Below, one piece after another: positions 16,574-24,341 of a stretch of 42,679 nt of DNA. Below the pieces are notes generated by a model. That model was given only the letters and a program-made list of their open reading frames with translations. It had not been told where the DNA came from and did no database searches. Position numbers and translations under genes: made by a program. The stretch comes from Spirochaetaceae bacterium (GTDB taxonomy: Bacteria; Spirochaetota; Spirochaetia; DSM-27196; SLAA01), in NCBI GenBank assembly GCA_003556605.1, contig PWQX01000071.1, forward strand, positions 1 to 42,679, written 5' to 3'. The stretch's first letter is position 1; each line of letters opens with the position of its first letter.

Positions 16574-17032
16574 ATGCAAGACATGCGAAATCGGCCACGG
16601 CGCGCGCGCTTCTGGGAGCTCGCGCTCATGCTTACCTGGGAGCTCCCACAGACGCTTCTCGGACTGCTGGTGCTTGGAGCTGTCGCGGCGCGGGGCGCGG
16701 TGCAGGCGTTTGAGTGGTGTTACGGGCGCATTTGCGTGCGAACCCGTGCCACCGGCGTATCACTTGGTGCGTTGGTGTTCTGGTTCCGGGGGCCGCCGCG
16801 TGACCCGGACGACGTTCTGCGTCACGAGTTGGGACATTGCGTGCAGTCGCGCCTGCTTGGCCCGTTATATCTGCTGCTGGTCGGTGTGCCGTCGCTGCTG
16901 CGCGCCGGGTATGCGCGCCGATACTATGTGCGGCACCGCCGGAGCTGGTCGAGGTATCGCAGCGGTTATCCGGAGCGCTGGGCTGATGAGCTTGCGCCGC
17001 CTCGCGAGGCGTTTGAGCAGCGGCGAGAGTGA
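16574..17032 (+). CDS. Small membrane protein with HELGH zinc-protease motif
   Basis: A 152-residue basic protein with hydrophobic segments at about 14-40 (LALMLTWELPQTLLGLLVLG) and 92-110, and the gluzincin-like motif HELGH at 84-88 in the segment LRHELGHCVQSRLLGPLYLL. A C-terminal YPERWADELA (about 132-141) offers an acidic third ligand (E134 or D138). I recall small proteins with the same layout in other bacteria, with no known function. Start choice is uncertain: ATG 16574 (GGA 8 bases upstream) or ATG 16583. It converges on pcm, 71 bp away. Confidence 0.65.
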   Translation: MQDMRNRPRRARFWELALMLTWELPQTLLGLLVLGAVAARGAVQAFEWCYGRICVRTRATGVSLGALVFWFRGPPRDPDDVLRHELGHCVQSRLLGPLYLLLVGVPSLLRAGYARRYYVRHRRSWSRYRSGYPERWADELAPPREAFEQRRE

Positions 17033-17103
17033 GCGCGCGCTGAGAGCGGTGTGCGCAATAGGCGCCGCATGGCGGCATCACAACCAACGCCGCGAGGCCG
17101 AGC

Positions 17104-17775
17104 TTACCACTCGTGATCTTCGTGCCCGGTATCTTGATGCTCGGAAACGAATGGAACGAACCGTACGTCTAAGCCGTTTTCGCGGTACAGGGTACCAAAC
17201 TGGCGTGTGAAACGCGTGATGCGCTGCGGCCCGCGACCCAGCGGTACTATCAGCCTGCCATCGTCGCCGAGCTGCTGGAACAACGGCGGCGGGACCTCGG
17301 CGGCGGCAGCGGTGATCACGATAATGTCAAACGGCGCCCCTTCCGGACAACCTTCGTATCCGTCCCGGCATTCCACCCGCACGTTTTGATATCCGAGACT
17401 GCTCAAGCGCCGGCGCGCGGTTTCGGCAAGAGGTTCGATCCGTTCGATCGTGACGACTTCGCGGCAGATTTCAGCGAGGACCGCGGCCTGGTAACCGCTG
17501 CCGGTACCAATCTCCAACGCGCGATCGGTGGGATGCGGATCACACCAGCTGGTCATATAGGCCACCACGTAAGGTTGTGAGCAGGTCTGCCCGTGACCTA
17601 CAACTACCGCCCCGTCCTGGTAGGCGTTCTCGACCGGCTCGCCGGGCAGGAACTCGTGCCGCGGCACTCGCGACATCGCTTCGATAACCCGCTGGTTATC
17701 AATGCCTCGACGCATGATCTGCTGTTCAACCATGCGCAGCCGTAGCCGTTGAATGTATTCGGGTTCACTGTTCAT
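17104..17775 (-). CDS. pcm: Protein-L-isoaspartate O-methyltransferase
   Basis: Repairs isoaspartyl residues in aged proteins by SAM-dependent methylation. The 223-residue protein has the family N-terminal helix (RLRMVEQQIMRRGI), RVPRHEFLPG, the isoaspartate-binding GHGQTCSQPYVVAYM, SAM motif I LEIGTGSGYQAAVLAEI (about 88-104), and the later FDIIVITAAAAEVPPPL and LIVPLG motifs. The last 15 residues are acidic. It is divergent from the J-domain protein; the intervening space is under 60 bp, so their promoters overlap. Together with MsrA nearby it fits a protein-repair theme. Confidence 0.93.
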   Translation of the reverse strand: MNSEPEYIQRLRLRMVEQQIMRRGIDNQRVIEAMSRVPRHEFLPGEPVENAYQDGAVVVGHGQTCSQPYVVAYMTSWCDPHPTDRALEIGTGSGYQAAVLAEICREVVTIERIEPLAETARRRLSSLGYQNVRVECRDGYEGCPEGAPFDIIVITAAAAEVPPPLFQQLGDDGRLIVPLGRGPQRITRFTRQFGTLYRENGLDVRFVPFVSEHQDTGHEDHEW

Positions 17776-17828
17776 ATCATCGTAACGGTAGCATGCTTGC
17801 GGGGCGAAGCGCTATAATGAATGCCGTT

Positions 17829-18569
17829 GTGAGGCCGCACCGTTCCACCTACAGCGCCGCTATTGAGCAGTTCGTCAACACCTCGTGGCGCTCTGAAAAC
17901 GAGGTTGTCCGTGCCTACCGGCGCTTGTGCAAGGACACGCACCCTGACCTGACCGGGCTGTCAAGTGACGCTTTTGTTGCAGTGCAGCAGGCTTTGGCCG
18001 AAGCTCTTGCCCGCCTGCAGCGGCGCGAGGCCATCGGAGTGGCTTTCAACCCCTATACCATAATCCGTGACAGCGGGTACCCCGCCGGGTTGCCGCCGCG
18101 GGCGTGTTTTCTCATCGCGCTCATGCGCTACACGAGCTTAGGGCTGTACTCGTTTCGCATTCGCCGCAGCACGCAATTACAGCGCCGTAATGCCGAGGTG
18201 GTACGTGCGGTGCGGTATTGGGCTGCGCAGTATGACGGGGAGCTCCTTGCGCTGTTTGAGACGTTTGACGAGACGCAGTTACGCCCCCTCGCGAGCACAG
18301 CCGAGATGCAACGCTATCATCGCGCGCGCCGCTTGCTGCTCGACGGTCTGCACACCTTTTTCCAGTATCAGCGCGCCGGGCGGTACACAACCGGCCAGAT
18401 AGCCGCCGACCGCCTGCGGTATGCCGTGGCGATGTTGGAGACGGCAGCGCCCGGTGATCGCGGGCTGGGGCTTGCGAAGCGGTTGGTACAGGAGTTGTCG
18501 GGGCCGCCGTTCTGCCGCTATACCGGCCCGCCCGGCGGTGATCGCGGTGCGTGGGACGCGCGTGGTTAG
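17829..18569 (+). CDS. J-domain protein with unknown C-terminal domain
   Basis: The N-terminus holds a DnaJ-like segment, EVVRAYRRLCKDTHPDLTG, with the HPD tripeptide at about residues 38-40, the part that stimulates DnaK. No Gly/Phe region or zinc-finger domain follows; the remaining roughly 200 residues are helical and unfamiliar, with many Arg/Tyr. It would be a DnaK co-chaperone or a specialised adaptor. Start choice: a TATAAT box (17813-17818) precedes the GTG at 17829 by 10 bases, giving 246 residues; ATG codons at 17793 and 17817 lie before or inside the box. The C-terminal end converges on the PIN-like gene, 16 bp away. Confidence 0.7.
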   Translation: MRPHRSTYSAAIEQFVNTSWRSENEVVRAYRRLCKDTHPDLTGLSSDAFVAVQQALAEALARLQRREAIGVAFNPYTIIRDSGYPAGLPPRACFLIALMRYTSLGLYSFRIRRSTQLQRRNAEVVRAVRYWAAQYDGELLALFETFDETQLRPLASTAEMQRYHRARRLLLDGLHTFFQYQRAGRYTTGQIAADRLRYAVAMLETAAPGDRGLGLAKRLVQELSGPPFCRYTGPPGGDRGAWDARG

Positions 18570-18585
18570 ATTCCCAAGCGCGCGG

Positions 18586-19095
18586 TCATATTCCGGCCTG
18601 CTTCCGGACGCACCAATAGACCGCGTCGGCAAAGCGGCGAATCGCGGGAGTGTAACGGCAGTGAAGGTAGAGCTGCGCGCGGCACTGCTCAAACCGGCCG
18701 ACATTCACGGCACCACGCCCTAGCAGAGCCAACAGCGCCATGACCGCGTTGTAGTGCAACCCGCCGAACCGGTGAACCCGCTCCATAACCGCGCGATCGT
18801 CGCTCAGTAGTGCCGCTGAGGTATCACGGACGGCTTGAACAACCGCAGTGTCGGTGTCCGCAGCCTCGTAACCACCTAACACAGTGAACCCTTGGGCGGC
18901 GTACCCTGTCTCCGCGAGCACGCCCGGGACCGTTAGCAGACTGATCTCGGCCTGCAGCGGCGACAAAAACCCAGCCTTTGCGCAGAGAATGACACTACAA
19001 GAGTCCGCGACAAACCGTGTTTGCGAGAGTAGTTGCTCGGTCACGGCTTCGATCTCGTCGAGCCCGCCGGTTTCGGTGTAAGGGTGCCGGTGCAT
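18586..19095 (-). CDS. PIN-like domain protein, probable nuclease fold
   Basis: A 169-residue protein with PIN-type acidic residues: D31 in RFVADSCSVILCAKAGFL, E62 after the VPGVLAETG turn and D99-D100 in AALLSDDRAVMERVHRFGG. The order fits a Mg-dependent ribonuclease fold. No antitoxin gene is adjacent, so it is not an obvious VapC-type toxin. The start ATG (19093-19095) is chosen over an upstream ATG at 19197 because the intervening residues are Cys/Arg-rich and unlike a domain. No clear Shine-Dalgarno. Assignment is by eye; the fold is moderately certain, the function is not. Confidence 0.6.
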   Translation of the reverse strand: MHRHPYTETGGLDEIEAVTEQLLSQTRFVADSCSVILCAKAGFLSPLQAEISLLTVPGVLAETGYAAQGFTVLGGYEAADTDTAVVQAVRDTSAALLSDDRAVMERVHRFGGLHYNAVMALLALLGRGAVNVGRFEQCRAQLYLHCRYTPAIRRFADAVYWCVRKQAGI

Positions 19096-19296
19096 CACCG
19101 CCAACGGTAGCAGGTTGGGCAGGGAGCGACAAGTAGACTTGTGACCACCGGCGAAACAGCGGCAACCCCGGACAGCCCGCCGCATCTCGCGGTACATTAG
19201 CCTAACTTCGGTCGCCGATTATGATAATGCGGTGATATATTTCCCGGTAGAAGAATCAGAAAGATCAGCGGCAGCGCAGAGGGCAAAGGAGGATGC

Positions 19297-19809
19297 ATGA
19301 CGGAGCAGGCGACCTTGGGCGGCGGTTGTTTTTGGTGTCTGGAGGCGTTGTATCAACGCTTGCAGGGCGTGCTTCAGGTGCAGCCGGGCTACGCCGGGGG
19401 CGACACTCCGAATCCCACGTATGAGCAAGTCTGCAGCGGGCGCACCGGCCATGCCGAAGTCGTGCAGATTACCTACGATCCTGATCGGATTACCTACGAG
19501 GATTTGTTGAAGGTCTTCTGGCAGGCCCACGATCCCACCACCTTGAACCGGCAAGGCGCGGACATCGGAACGCAGTATCGCTCGATTATTCTCTACCACA
19601 ACGAGGCGCAACGCAGCGCGGCGGACGCCGCGAGAGACGCGCTCGAGCAGTCGCGGCGGCACGCGGATCCCATCGTGACCGAAATCGTAGCTCTCGAGCA
19701 GTTCTATCCGGCCGAAGCGTATCATCACGACTACTACAACCGAAATCCGTCGGCAGGGTATTGTCGGGTTGTGATCCAGCCGAAACTCCGGAAGTTGCAT
19801 CTGGAGTAG
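19297..19809 (+). CDS. msrA: Peptide-methionine (S)-S-oxide reductase
   Basis: Repairs methionine-S-sulfoxide in proteins, using thioredoxin. The 170-residue protein has the catalytic GGGCFWCLEA motif (C11), GYAGGDTPNPTYEQVCSG, the GHAEVVQITYDP segment and QAHDPTTLNRQGADIGTQYRS, all diagnostic. AYHHDYYNRNP near the C-terminus and a following Cys (GYC) supply the likely resolving cysteine. AAAGGAGG lies 4 bases before the ATG, a near-perfect ribosome-binding site. With Pcm nearby it suggests a cluster of protein-repair genes, though not one operon. Confidence 0.96.
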   Translation: MTEQATLGGGCFWCLEALYQRLQGVLQVQPGYAGGDTPNPTYEQVCSGRTGHAEVVQITYDPDRITYEDLLKVFWQAHDPTTLNRQGADIGTQYRSIILYHNEAQRSAADAARDALEQSRRHADPIVTEIVALEQFYPAEAYHHDYYNRNPSAGYCRVVIQPKLRKLHLE

Positions 19810-19974
19810 CGATCTGTGCGAAGCTTGCCGGCGTCCGCGCGGAAAAGCGGATATCGTTTGCCCCTCAGCGCACTTTGGTGATCTTGGTAACGCCGGTGCT
19901 CGGGTTTCTTTCACTGCCGCGTGAGATTGCCGATAAAGAAAACGAGATGTGAATCGGTGTAGTACGGAGGAAGT

Positions 19975-20394
19975 ATGAAGAACCTACTGGCAGTTGCGGT
20001 ACTCATGGCGGTCGCGGTCGGCGGGGCTGTCGCCCAGGAGGCAGATGAGGTCGATTGGGTCGGGACCTGGCAGGTATATCTCGTGGAGGGCTTGAGCGGG
20101 TACTCGCTTGCGGACCATGAGAACGGCGCGGTGGACGAACGGCCGGCTGGAGAGCTCACGCTGGAGGCCGACGGTGGAATCGAGCACACCTTGGACGACT
20201 TTCGCTACGACAGGTGGCGTTTTGAAGACGGTTTCTTGGTGTTTGAACAGAACGGAACCAACGCGTTCCACGCGGTACGGGTTCTGTCGCCCGACGTGCT
20301 CTATCTGGTAAACGTTACCGTTACCGAGCGTAACCGCGAGGTCATACGAATCCGCACCAATCGCCGGTTGAATATGCTGGTGCTGCGCGATTAA
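19975..20394 (+). CDS. Small secreted protein, unknown function
   Basis: No family recognised. The 139-residue product has a standard signal peptide (MKNLLAVAVLMAVAVGGAVA, cleavage probably after AQ-A region at about 20-22). The mature protein is acidic, with WVGTWQVYL near the start and alternating strands such as GELTLEADGGIEHTL and DGFLVFEQNGTNAFHAVRVL, which look like a small lipocalin-like or beta-barrel fold. GGAGGAAGT precedes the ATG. The gap from msrA is 165 bp with no terminator seen. Periplasmic location is inferred from the signal peptide. Confidence 0.7.
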   Translation: MKNLLAVAVLMAVAVGGAVAQEADEVDWVGTWQVYLVEGLSGYSLADHENGAVDERPAGELTLEADGGIEHTLDDFRYDRWRFEDGFLVFEQNGTNAFHAVRVLSPDVLYLVNVTVTERNREVIRIRTNRRLNMLVLRD

Positions 20395-20398
20395 CATC

Positions 20399-20430
20399 GC
20401 CCGTAAGATTGCCCGTAAGATTGCCCGTAA
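20399..20430. repeat. 12-bp tandem repeat, 2.7 copies
   Basis: GCCCGTAAGATT is repeated exactly twice (20399-20410, 20411-20422) followed by GCCCGTAA. It occupies the gap between the secreted protein and the acetyltransferase start. It may be replication slippage or a regulatory element; nothing decides. Confidence 0.8.
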
Positions 20431-20438
20431 CGATCGGT

Positions 20439-20987
20439 ATGAGTACAGGCGCGAATAGCAACGCTATACACAACAACGAAAATCCGGAAGCGCCGGAAAT
20501 CCGCGAAATGGAGCTCAAGGACCTTGATCCGGTTTACCTTCTCGGTGAACGGTTGTTCACCGCCGATAGGTGGCCGAGTTTATACCGCACCTGGGATGAG
20601 TATGAGCTGGCGTCCCTGTTCGTCTCCGACGGCGAGCTGTGTTTTGTGGCTGCGGTTGATGAGTCTGTCATTGGGTTTGCGATCGGGAGCCTGATTGAAA
20701 AGCGGCGCAGCGCGTGGACCTATGCCCACCTGCTTTGGCTGGGTGTGAACCGCGAGTATCGCGGCGCGGGTGTCGCTAAAGGACTCCTTGATCAGTTCAC
20801 CGAGGCGTGTATCCAGGAAGGTGCGCGTATGATGATGGTGGATACCGCAACGGAGAACACCGGAGCTCTCCGTTTCTTCCAGCGCCAGGGGTTCGGTAAA
20901 GCCGTGCAGCACGTGTATCTCAGTAAGAATCTGACCGGGCTTCCCGAGTATCGCCGCAGGCGGCGGCGCGGAGTACGCGGCAATTAG
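20439..20987 (+). CDS. GNAT-family N-acetyltransferase
   Basis: A 182-residue acetyl-CoA-dependent acetyltransferase, similar in shape to RimI-like enzymes. The acetyl-CoA-binding motif A appears as LWLGVNREYRGAGVAKGLLDQF (R-x-x-G-x-G/A pattern), followed by VDTATENTGALRFFQRQGFG (motif B). An N-terminal 20-residue tail is Asn-rich and a C-terminal Arg-rich tail ends the protein. The ATG at 20439 is preferred over an upstream TTG inside the tandem repeat. Substrate is unknown. It converges on speB with 6 bp between the stops; an adjacent polyamine operon makes a polyamine acetyltransferase conceivable but unproven. Confidence 0.82.
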   Translation: MSTGANSNAIHNNENPEAPEIREMELKDLDPVYLLGERLFTADRWPSLYRTWDEYELASLFVSDGELCFVAAVDESVIGFAIGSLIEKRRSAWTYAHLLWLGVNREYRGAGVAKGLLDQFTEACIQEGARMMMVDTATENTGALRFFQRQGFGKAVQHVYLSKNLTGLPEYRRRRRRGVRGN

Positions 20988-20993
20988 CTACGA

Positions 20994-21938
20994 TCAGGTC
21001 GGCGGCGTCCCATCGTGCCGAGTCCCGGCGCGGTGCACACAGCCGATCGCCTGATAGGTGAGGCGCGCGGCGGCGAACTCTGCCATGTGCAGCCCAAACG
21101 CCGGGGCGAGCTCAACTACGTCGAGTCCAACGACGCGGCGCTGCGCCGCGACCGACTCAAGCAGCGCGAGCGTCTGATACCATTCGAGGCCGCCGGGCTC
21201 GGGGGTGCCGGTGGCCGGGATGATCGAGGGATCGAGCGCGTCAAGATCTATCGTTATGTATATCCACTGCGGCAACCAATCGGGCAGAGCCAGCCGGCTC
21301 ACGCGGCGTGTCACGAGCTCTTCGGCATCGTGGTGGCGCAATCTGTGTGCCTCCACTAAAGACCGGCGTAACAGAACTTCTCCGGGCGAGAGTGCGCGCA
21401 CGCCGAGCTGAACCACCGGACAGCCGGCGTCCACAATTCGATGCATCACGCTTGCGTGGCTGTACGGATCTCCCTCATACTCGCGGCGTAGGTCTGCGTG
21501 CGCGTCGAACTGTACGACGCCGAGCGGGATCCCGCCAAGGGCCCTGCGCACGCCTTCTACGGCCGGGAAGCTTATCGAATGCTCGCCCCCGAGAACCACC
21601 GGTACCGCGCCGGCCCCGGCCGCCTCGGCGCAGGCGGCGGAAATGCGTGCAAACACCGTCTGACGACTTCCGGAGCAATTAATCGCCGCATACGTATAGA
21701 TCCCGGCCTCAGCGGGTACACTATGGCCATCGAACACCTCTAATTGGTTTGAGGCGGCGATGATAGCTTCCGGGCCGCCGGCGGTGCCCCCGCCGTAAGA
21801 CACTGTTCGTTCGTACGGGACCGGGATCACGTGAAACGCGGCTTCAGCGGGGTCGGGTTGTGCGATCTCACTCTCAAGAAAGCGCTTGTGCGGGGGGCGC
21901 TTGGGATCCTTGCCTGAGCCCGCGCTGGTGCCGGTCAT
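20994..21938 (-). CDS. speB: Agmatinase
   Basis: Manganese ureohydrolase converting agmatine to putrescine and urea. The 314-residue protein shows all metal-binding motifs in order: GGEHS (about 124), DAHADLR, SHAS, DLDALDPS and GTPEPGG, the last typical of the agmatinase/arginase family. It is the last of four co-oriented polyamine genes; its ATG overlaps the nspC stop (ATGA). Given the arginine decarboxylase in the same operon, agmatine rather than arginine is the expected substrate. Guanidinobutyrase activity cannot be excluded from sequence alone. Confidence 0.92.
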   Translation of the reverse strand: MTGTSAGSGKDPKRPPHKRFLESEIAQPDPAEAAFHVIPVPYERTVSYGGGTAGGPEAIIAASNQLEVFDGHSVPAEAGIYTYAAINCSGSRQTVFARISAACAEAAGAGAVPVVLGGEHSISFPAVEGVRRALGGIPLGVVQFDAHADLRREYEGDPYSHASVMHRIVDAGCPVVQLGVRALSPGEVLLRRSLVEAHRLRHHDAEELVTRRVSRLALPDWLPQWIYITIDLDALDPSIIPATGTPEPGGLEWYQTLALLESVAAQRRVVGLDVVELAPAFGLHMAEFAAARLTYQAIGCVHRAGTRHDGTPPT

Positions 21939-23119
21939 GTGAGCCTCGAGACAAAGTCGTGGTAACCGAAGCGGCGAAGTACGCGGACCCTGCGTTCGTT
22001 CTGATCGTACAGCGCGAGCGCGGGGTGGGGCACGCCGTTGAACATCGTAGTCTTGACGAAGGTGTAGTGCGCCATATCGTCAAACACCAAGCGGTCGCCC
22101 GCTTGTAACGGCCGCTCGAACGAGTAGTCGCCGATCACGTCGCCTGCAAGGCACGTGAGTCCTCCGAGGCGGTAGGTGTACGCGTACGCACCCGGAGTGC
22201 CGGCGAGCCAGATATCCGGACGGTACGGCATCTCCAGCACGTCCGGCATGTGCGCGGCAGCCGATATATCCAAGATAGCGATCGGCATGTCGTTTCCCAT
22301 CACGTCCAGCACCGTAGCCACTAGGACTCCGCTGTTGAGGACCAGCGCCTCGCCCGGCTCCAAGTAGACCTGCACATTATAGCGCTCGCGCAGGCGGCGT
22401 ACAATCTGTACCAAACGCTCACGGTTGTAGTCCGGCCGCGTAATGTGGTGCCCGCCGCCGAGGTTGAGCCACTGCATACTGCCGAGCCACTCGCCGAAGC
22501 GTTGCTCCAACACGGCGACCGTGCGCTCGAGCGCGTCGCTGCCCTGTTCGCACAGCGTGTGCAGATGCAGCCCCGTGATGCCTGCAAGCAAATCGGGGTG
22601 ATCGGCGAGCGCGCTGCGGAGCGCTTTCTCGGTGGTGCCGAGGCGCGAGTACGGGGCGCAGGGGTCGTACAGCGTGACGGCAGCCTCCGAGTGTTCAGGG
22701 TTTACTCGCAACCCGAAGGCAATCGGTGGCCGGCGCGCAGCCGCGTGCAAACATCGCCGGCGATACCGCAGCCATTGTCCCGGGGAGTTGAACACCACGT
22801 GATCCGAGAGCGCAAGCACCTCCTCAAGGTCTTCCGGCGAGTACGCGGGGGAGTAGGTGTGCACCGCGCCGCCGAGGCACTCCTTTCCGAGGCGGGCCTC
22901 GTAGGGCCCGCTCGCGCATACACCGGAGAGTACCTCGGCGACACGCGTAAACACCGCCGGCAGAGCAAACGCTTTGAGCGCCATCAGGATCACGGCGCCC
23001 GAGCGTTGCTGCAGCTCGCCGAGGATTTCGAGGTTGGACTCTATCGCCTGTTCATCGATCACGAAGCTCGGCGACGGGACCGTCTTCGGGTCAAACCCTA
23101 CAAAAACGTCTCGTGCCAT
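21935..23119 (-). CDS. nspC: Carboxynorspermidine/carboxyspermidine decarboxylase
   Basis: PLP enzyme that decarboxylates carboxyspermidine (or carboxynorspermidine) in the alternative polyamine pathway. The 394-residue protein has the PLP lysine K49 in ILMALKAFALP, the phosphate-binding LNLGGGHHIT, EPGEALVLNSG, the C-containing CLAGDVIGDYSF and DDMAHYTFVKTTMFNG, all family hallmarks. The ATG at 23117-23119 starts inside the 3' end of the dehydrogenase gene (22-bp overlap), which implies translational coupling. The spermidine versus norspermidine preference is not visible in the sequence. Confidence 0.93.
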   Translation of the reverse strand: MARDVFVGFDPKTVPSPSFVIDEQAIESNLEILGELQQRSGAVILMALKAFALPAVFTRVAEVLSGVCASGPYEARLGKECLGGAVHTYSPAYSPEDLEEVLALSDHVVFNSPGQWLRYRRRCLHAAARRPPIAFGLRVNPEHSEAAVTLYDPCAPYSRLGTTEKALRSALADHPDLLAGITGLHLHTLCEQGSDALERTVAVLEQRFGEWLGSMQWLNLGGGHHITRPDYNRERLVQIVRRLRERYNVQVYLEPGEALVLNSGVLVATVLDVMGNDMPIAILDISAAAHMPDVLEMPYRPDIWLAGTPGAYAYTYRLGGLTCLAGDVIGDYSFERPLQAGDRLVFDDMAHYTFVKTTMFNGVPHPALALYDQNERRVRVLRRFGYHDFVSRLT

Positions 23120-24276
23120 GGGAGTCCGTGCTTGTTCAGCGCTTCCATGAATGGGTCGGGGTCGAGCTGCTCCATATTGAAGACGCCCTCTCCGCGCCAC
23201 GTGCCGGTAAGCATCATCATCGCCCCAACCATCGCCGGAACTCCGGTGGTGTACGACACCGCCTGCGATTTCACCTCTTGATAGGCCTGCTGGTGGTCGC
23301 AGATGTTGTAGACGTAGTACTTCCGATGCCTGCCGTCGCGGGTGCCTTGCAGCACGCACCCGATGCAGGTCTTCCCCTTGGTGTGGGGTCCCAGCGAAGC
23401 GGGATCGGGTAACACTGCCTGCAGGAATTGCAGCGGTACAATCTTTACCCCGTGATAATCAATTGGGTCGATGCGGGTCATCCCGACATTCTGCAGCACC
23501 TCCAGGTGCTTGAGGTAATTGTCGGAGAACGTCATCCAGAACCGAGCTCGGCAGATCTCCGGCATGTGTTTAACCAGCGATTCGAGCTCTTCATGGTACA
23601 TGAGGTAGATCTTGCGTGGTCCAATACCTCCCGGAAAATCGAAGTCTTTGGATACCTCCAGCGGTCCGGTCTCAACCCACTGCCCGCTGTCGTAGTAGCG
23701 CCCCTTCTGGGTTACCTCGCGGATATTGATTTCAGGGTTGAAATTGGTTGCAAACGGCTTGCCATGATCGCCGGCGTTGCAGTCGATTATATCGAGCTCC
23801 TCGATAGTGTCGAAGTGATGCCTGCGCGCGTAGGCGGTGAACACGTTAGTTACACCGGGGTCGAATCCGCTGCCGAGAAGCGCCATCAAGCCGCGTTCGC
23901 GAAACCGATCCTGGTACTCCCACTGCCACGAGTACGAGAAGGTTGCGTGCTCGGGTGGTTCGTAGTTCGCCGTATCGAGATAGTCCACACCGGTTTCAAG
24001 ACAGGCATCCATGATCGTCAGGTCCTGGTACGGCAGCGCAACGTTGATCACAAGCTGGGGTTTCTCGTGCTCAATCAAGGCTGCCAGCTTAGGCACGTTG
24101 GCCGCGTCTATTTGCGCGGTTTTGATCGGCCGGTCGATCTGTGCGGCGATGCGCCTGCACTTGTCTTCGGTGCGGCTTGCAAGTACGATCTCGGTGAACA
24201 CATCGGGATTCTGCGCGCACTTGTGGGTGACGACCTGGCCGACGCCGCCGGCGCCGATTATCAACACCTTAGCCAT
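23098..24276 (-). CDS. Carboxynorspermidine/carboxyspermidine dehydrogenase
   Basis: Saccharopine-dehydrogenase-family enzyme that condenses aspartate semialdehyde with putrescine (or diaminopropane) using NADPH. The 392-residue protein begins with the Rossmann motif KVLIIGAGGVGQVV (residues 3-16), followed by LASRTEDKC and later GFDPGVTNVFTAYARR. It overlaps nspC and follows speA by 65 bp, so this operon context is what separates it from lysine-pathway saccharopine dehydrogenases. AGGAGG lies 5 bases before the ATG. Confidence 0.9.
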   Translation of the reverse strand: MAKVLIIGAGGVGQVVTHKCAQNPDVFTEIVLASRTEDKCRRIAAQIDRPIKTAQIDAANVPKLAALIEHEKPQLVINVALPYQDLTIMDACLETGVDYLDTANYEPPEHATFSYSWQWEYQDRFRERGLMALLGSGFDPGVTNVFTAYARRHHFDTIEELDIIDCNAGDHGKPFATNFNPEINIREVTQKGRYYDSGQWVETGPLEVSKDFDFPGGIGPRKIYLMYHEELESLVKHMPEICRARFWMTFSDNYLKHLEVLQNVGMTRIDPIDYHGVKIVPLQFLQAVLPDPASLGPHTKGKTCIGCVLQGTRDGRHRKYYVYNICDHQQAYQEVKSQAVSYTTGVPAMVGAMMMLTGTWRGEGVFNMEQLDPDPFMEALNKHGLPWHETFL

Positions 24277-24341
24277 ACGTGCCTCCTGTTTGCCGTTACT
24301 GCCGGTGCTGCTGCCGCGGTGACTGCGGCAAACCGCGCCGG

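Noticed and set aside
18586-19197. VapBC-type toxin-antitoxin pair around the PIN-like gene
   Set aside because: No small antitoxin gene overlaps or precedes it on the same strand.
20399-20430. CRISPR-like repeat
   Set aside because: The repeats are contiguous with no spacers, and no cas genes are nearby.
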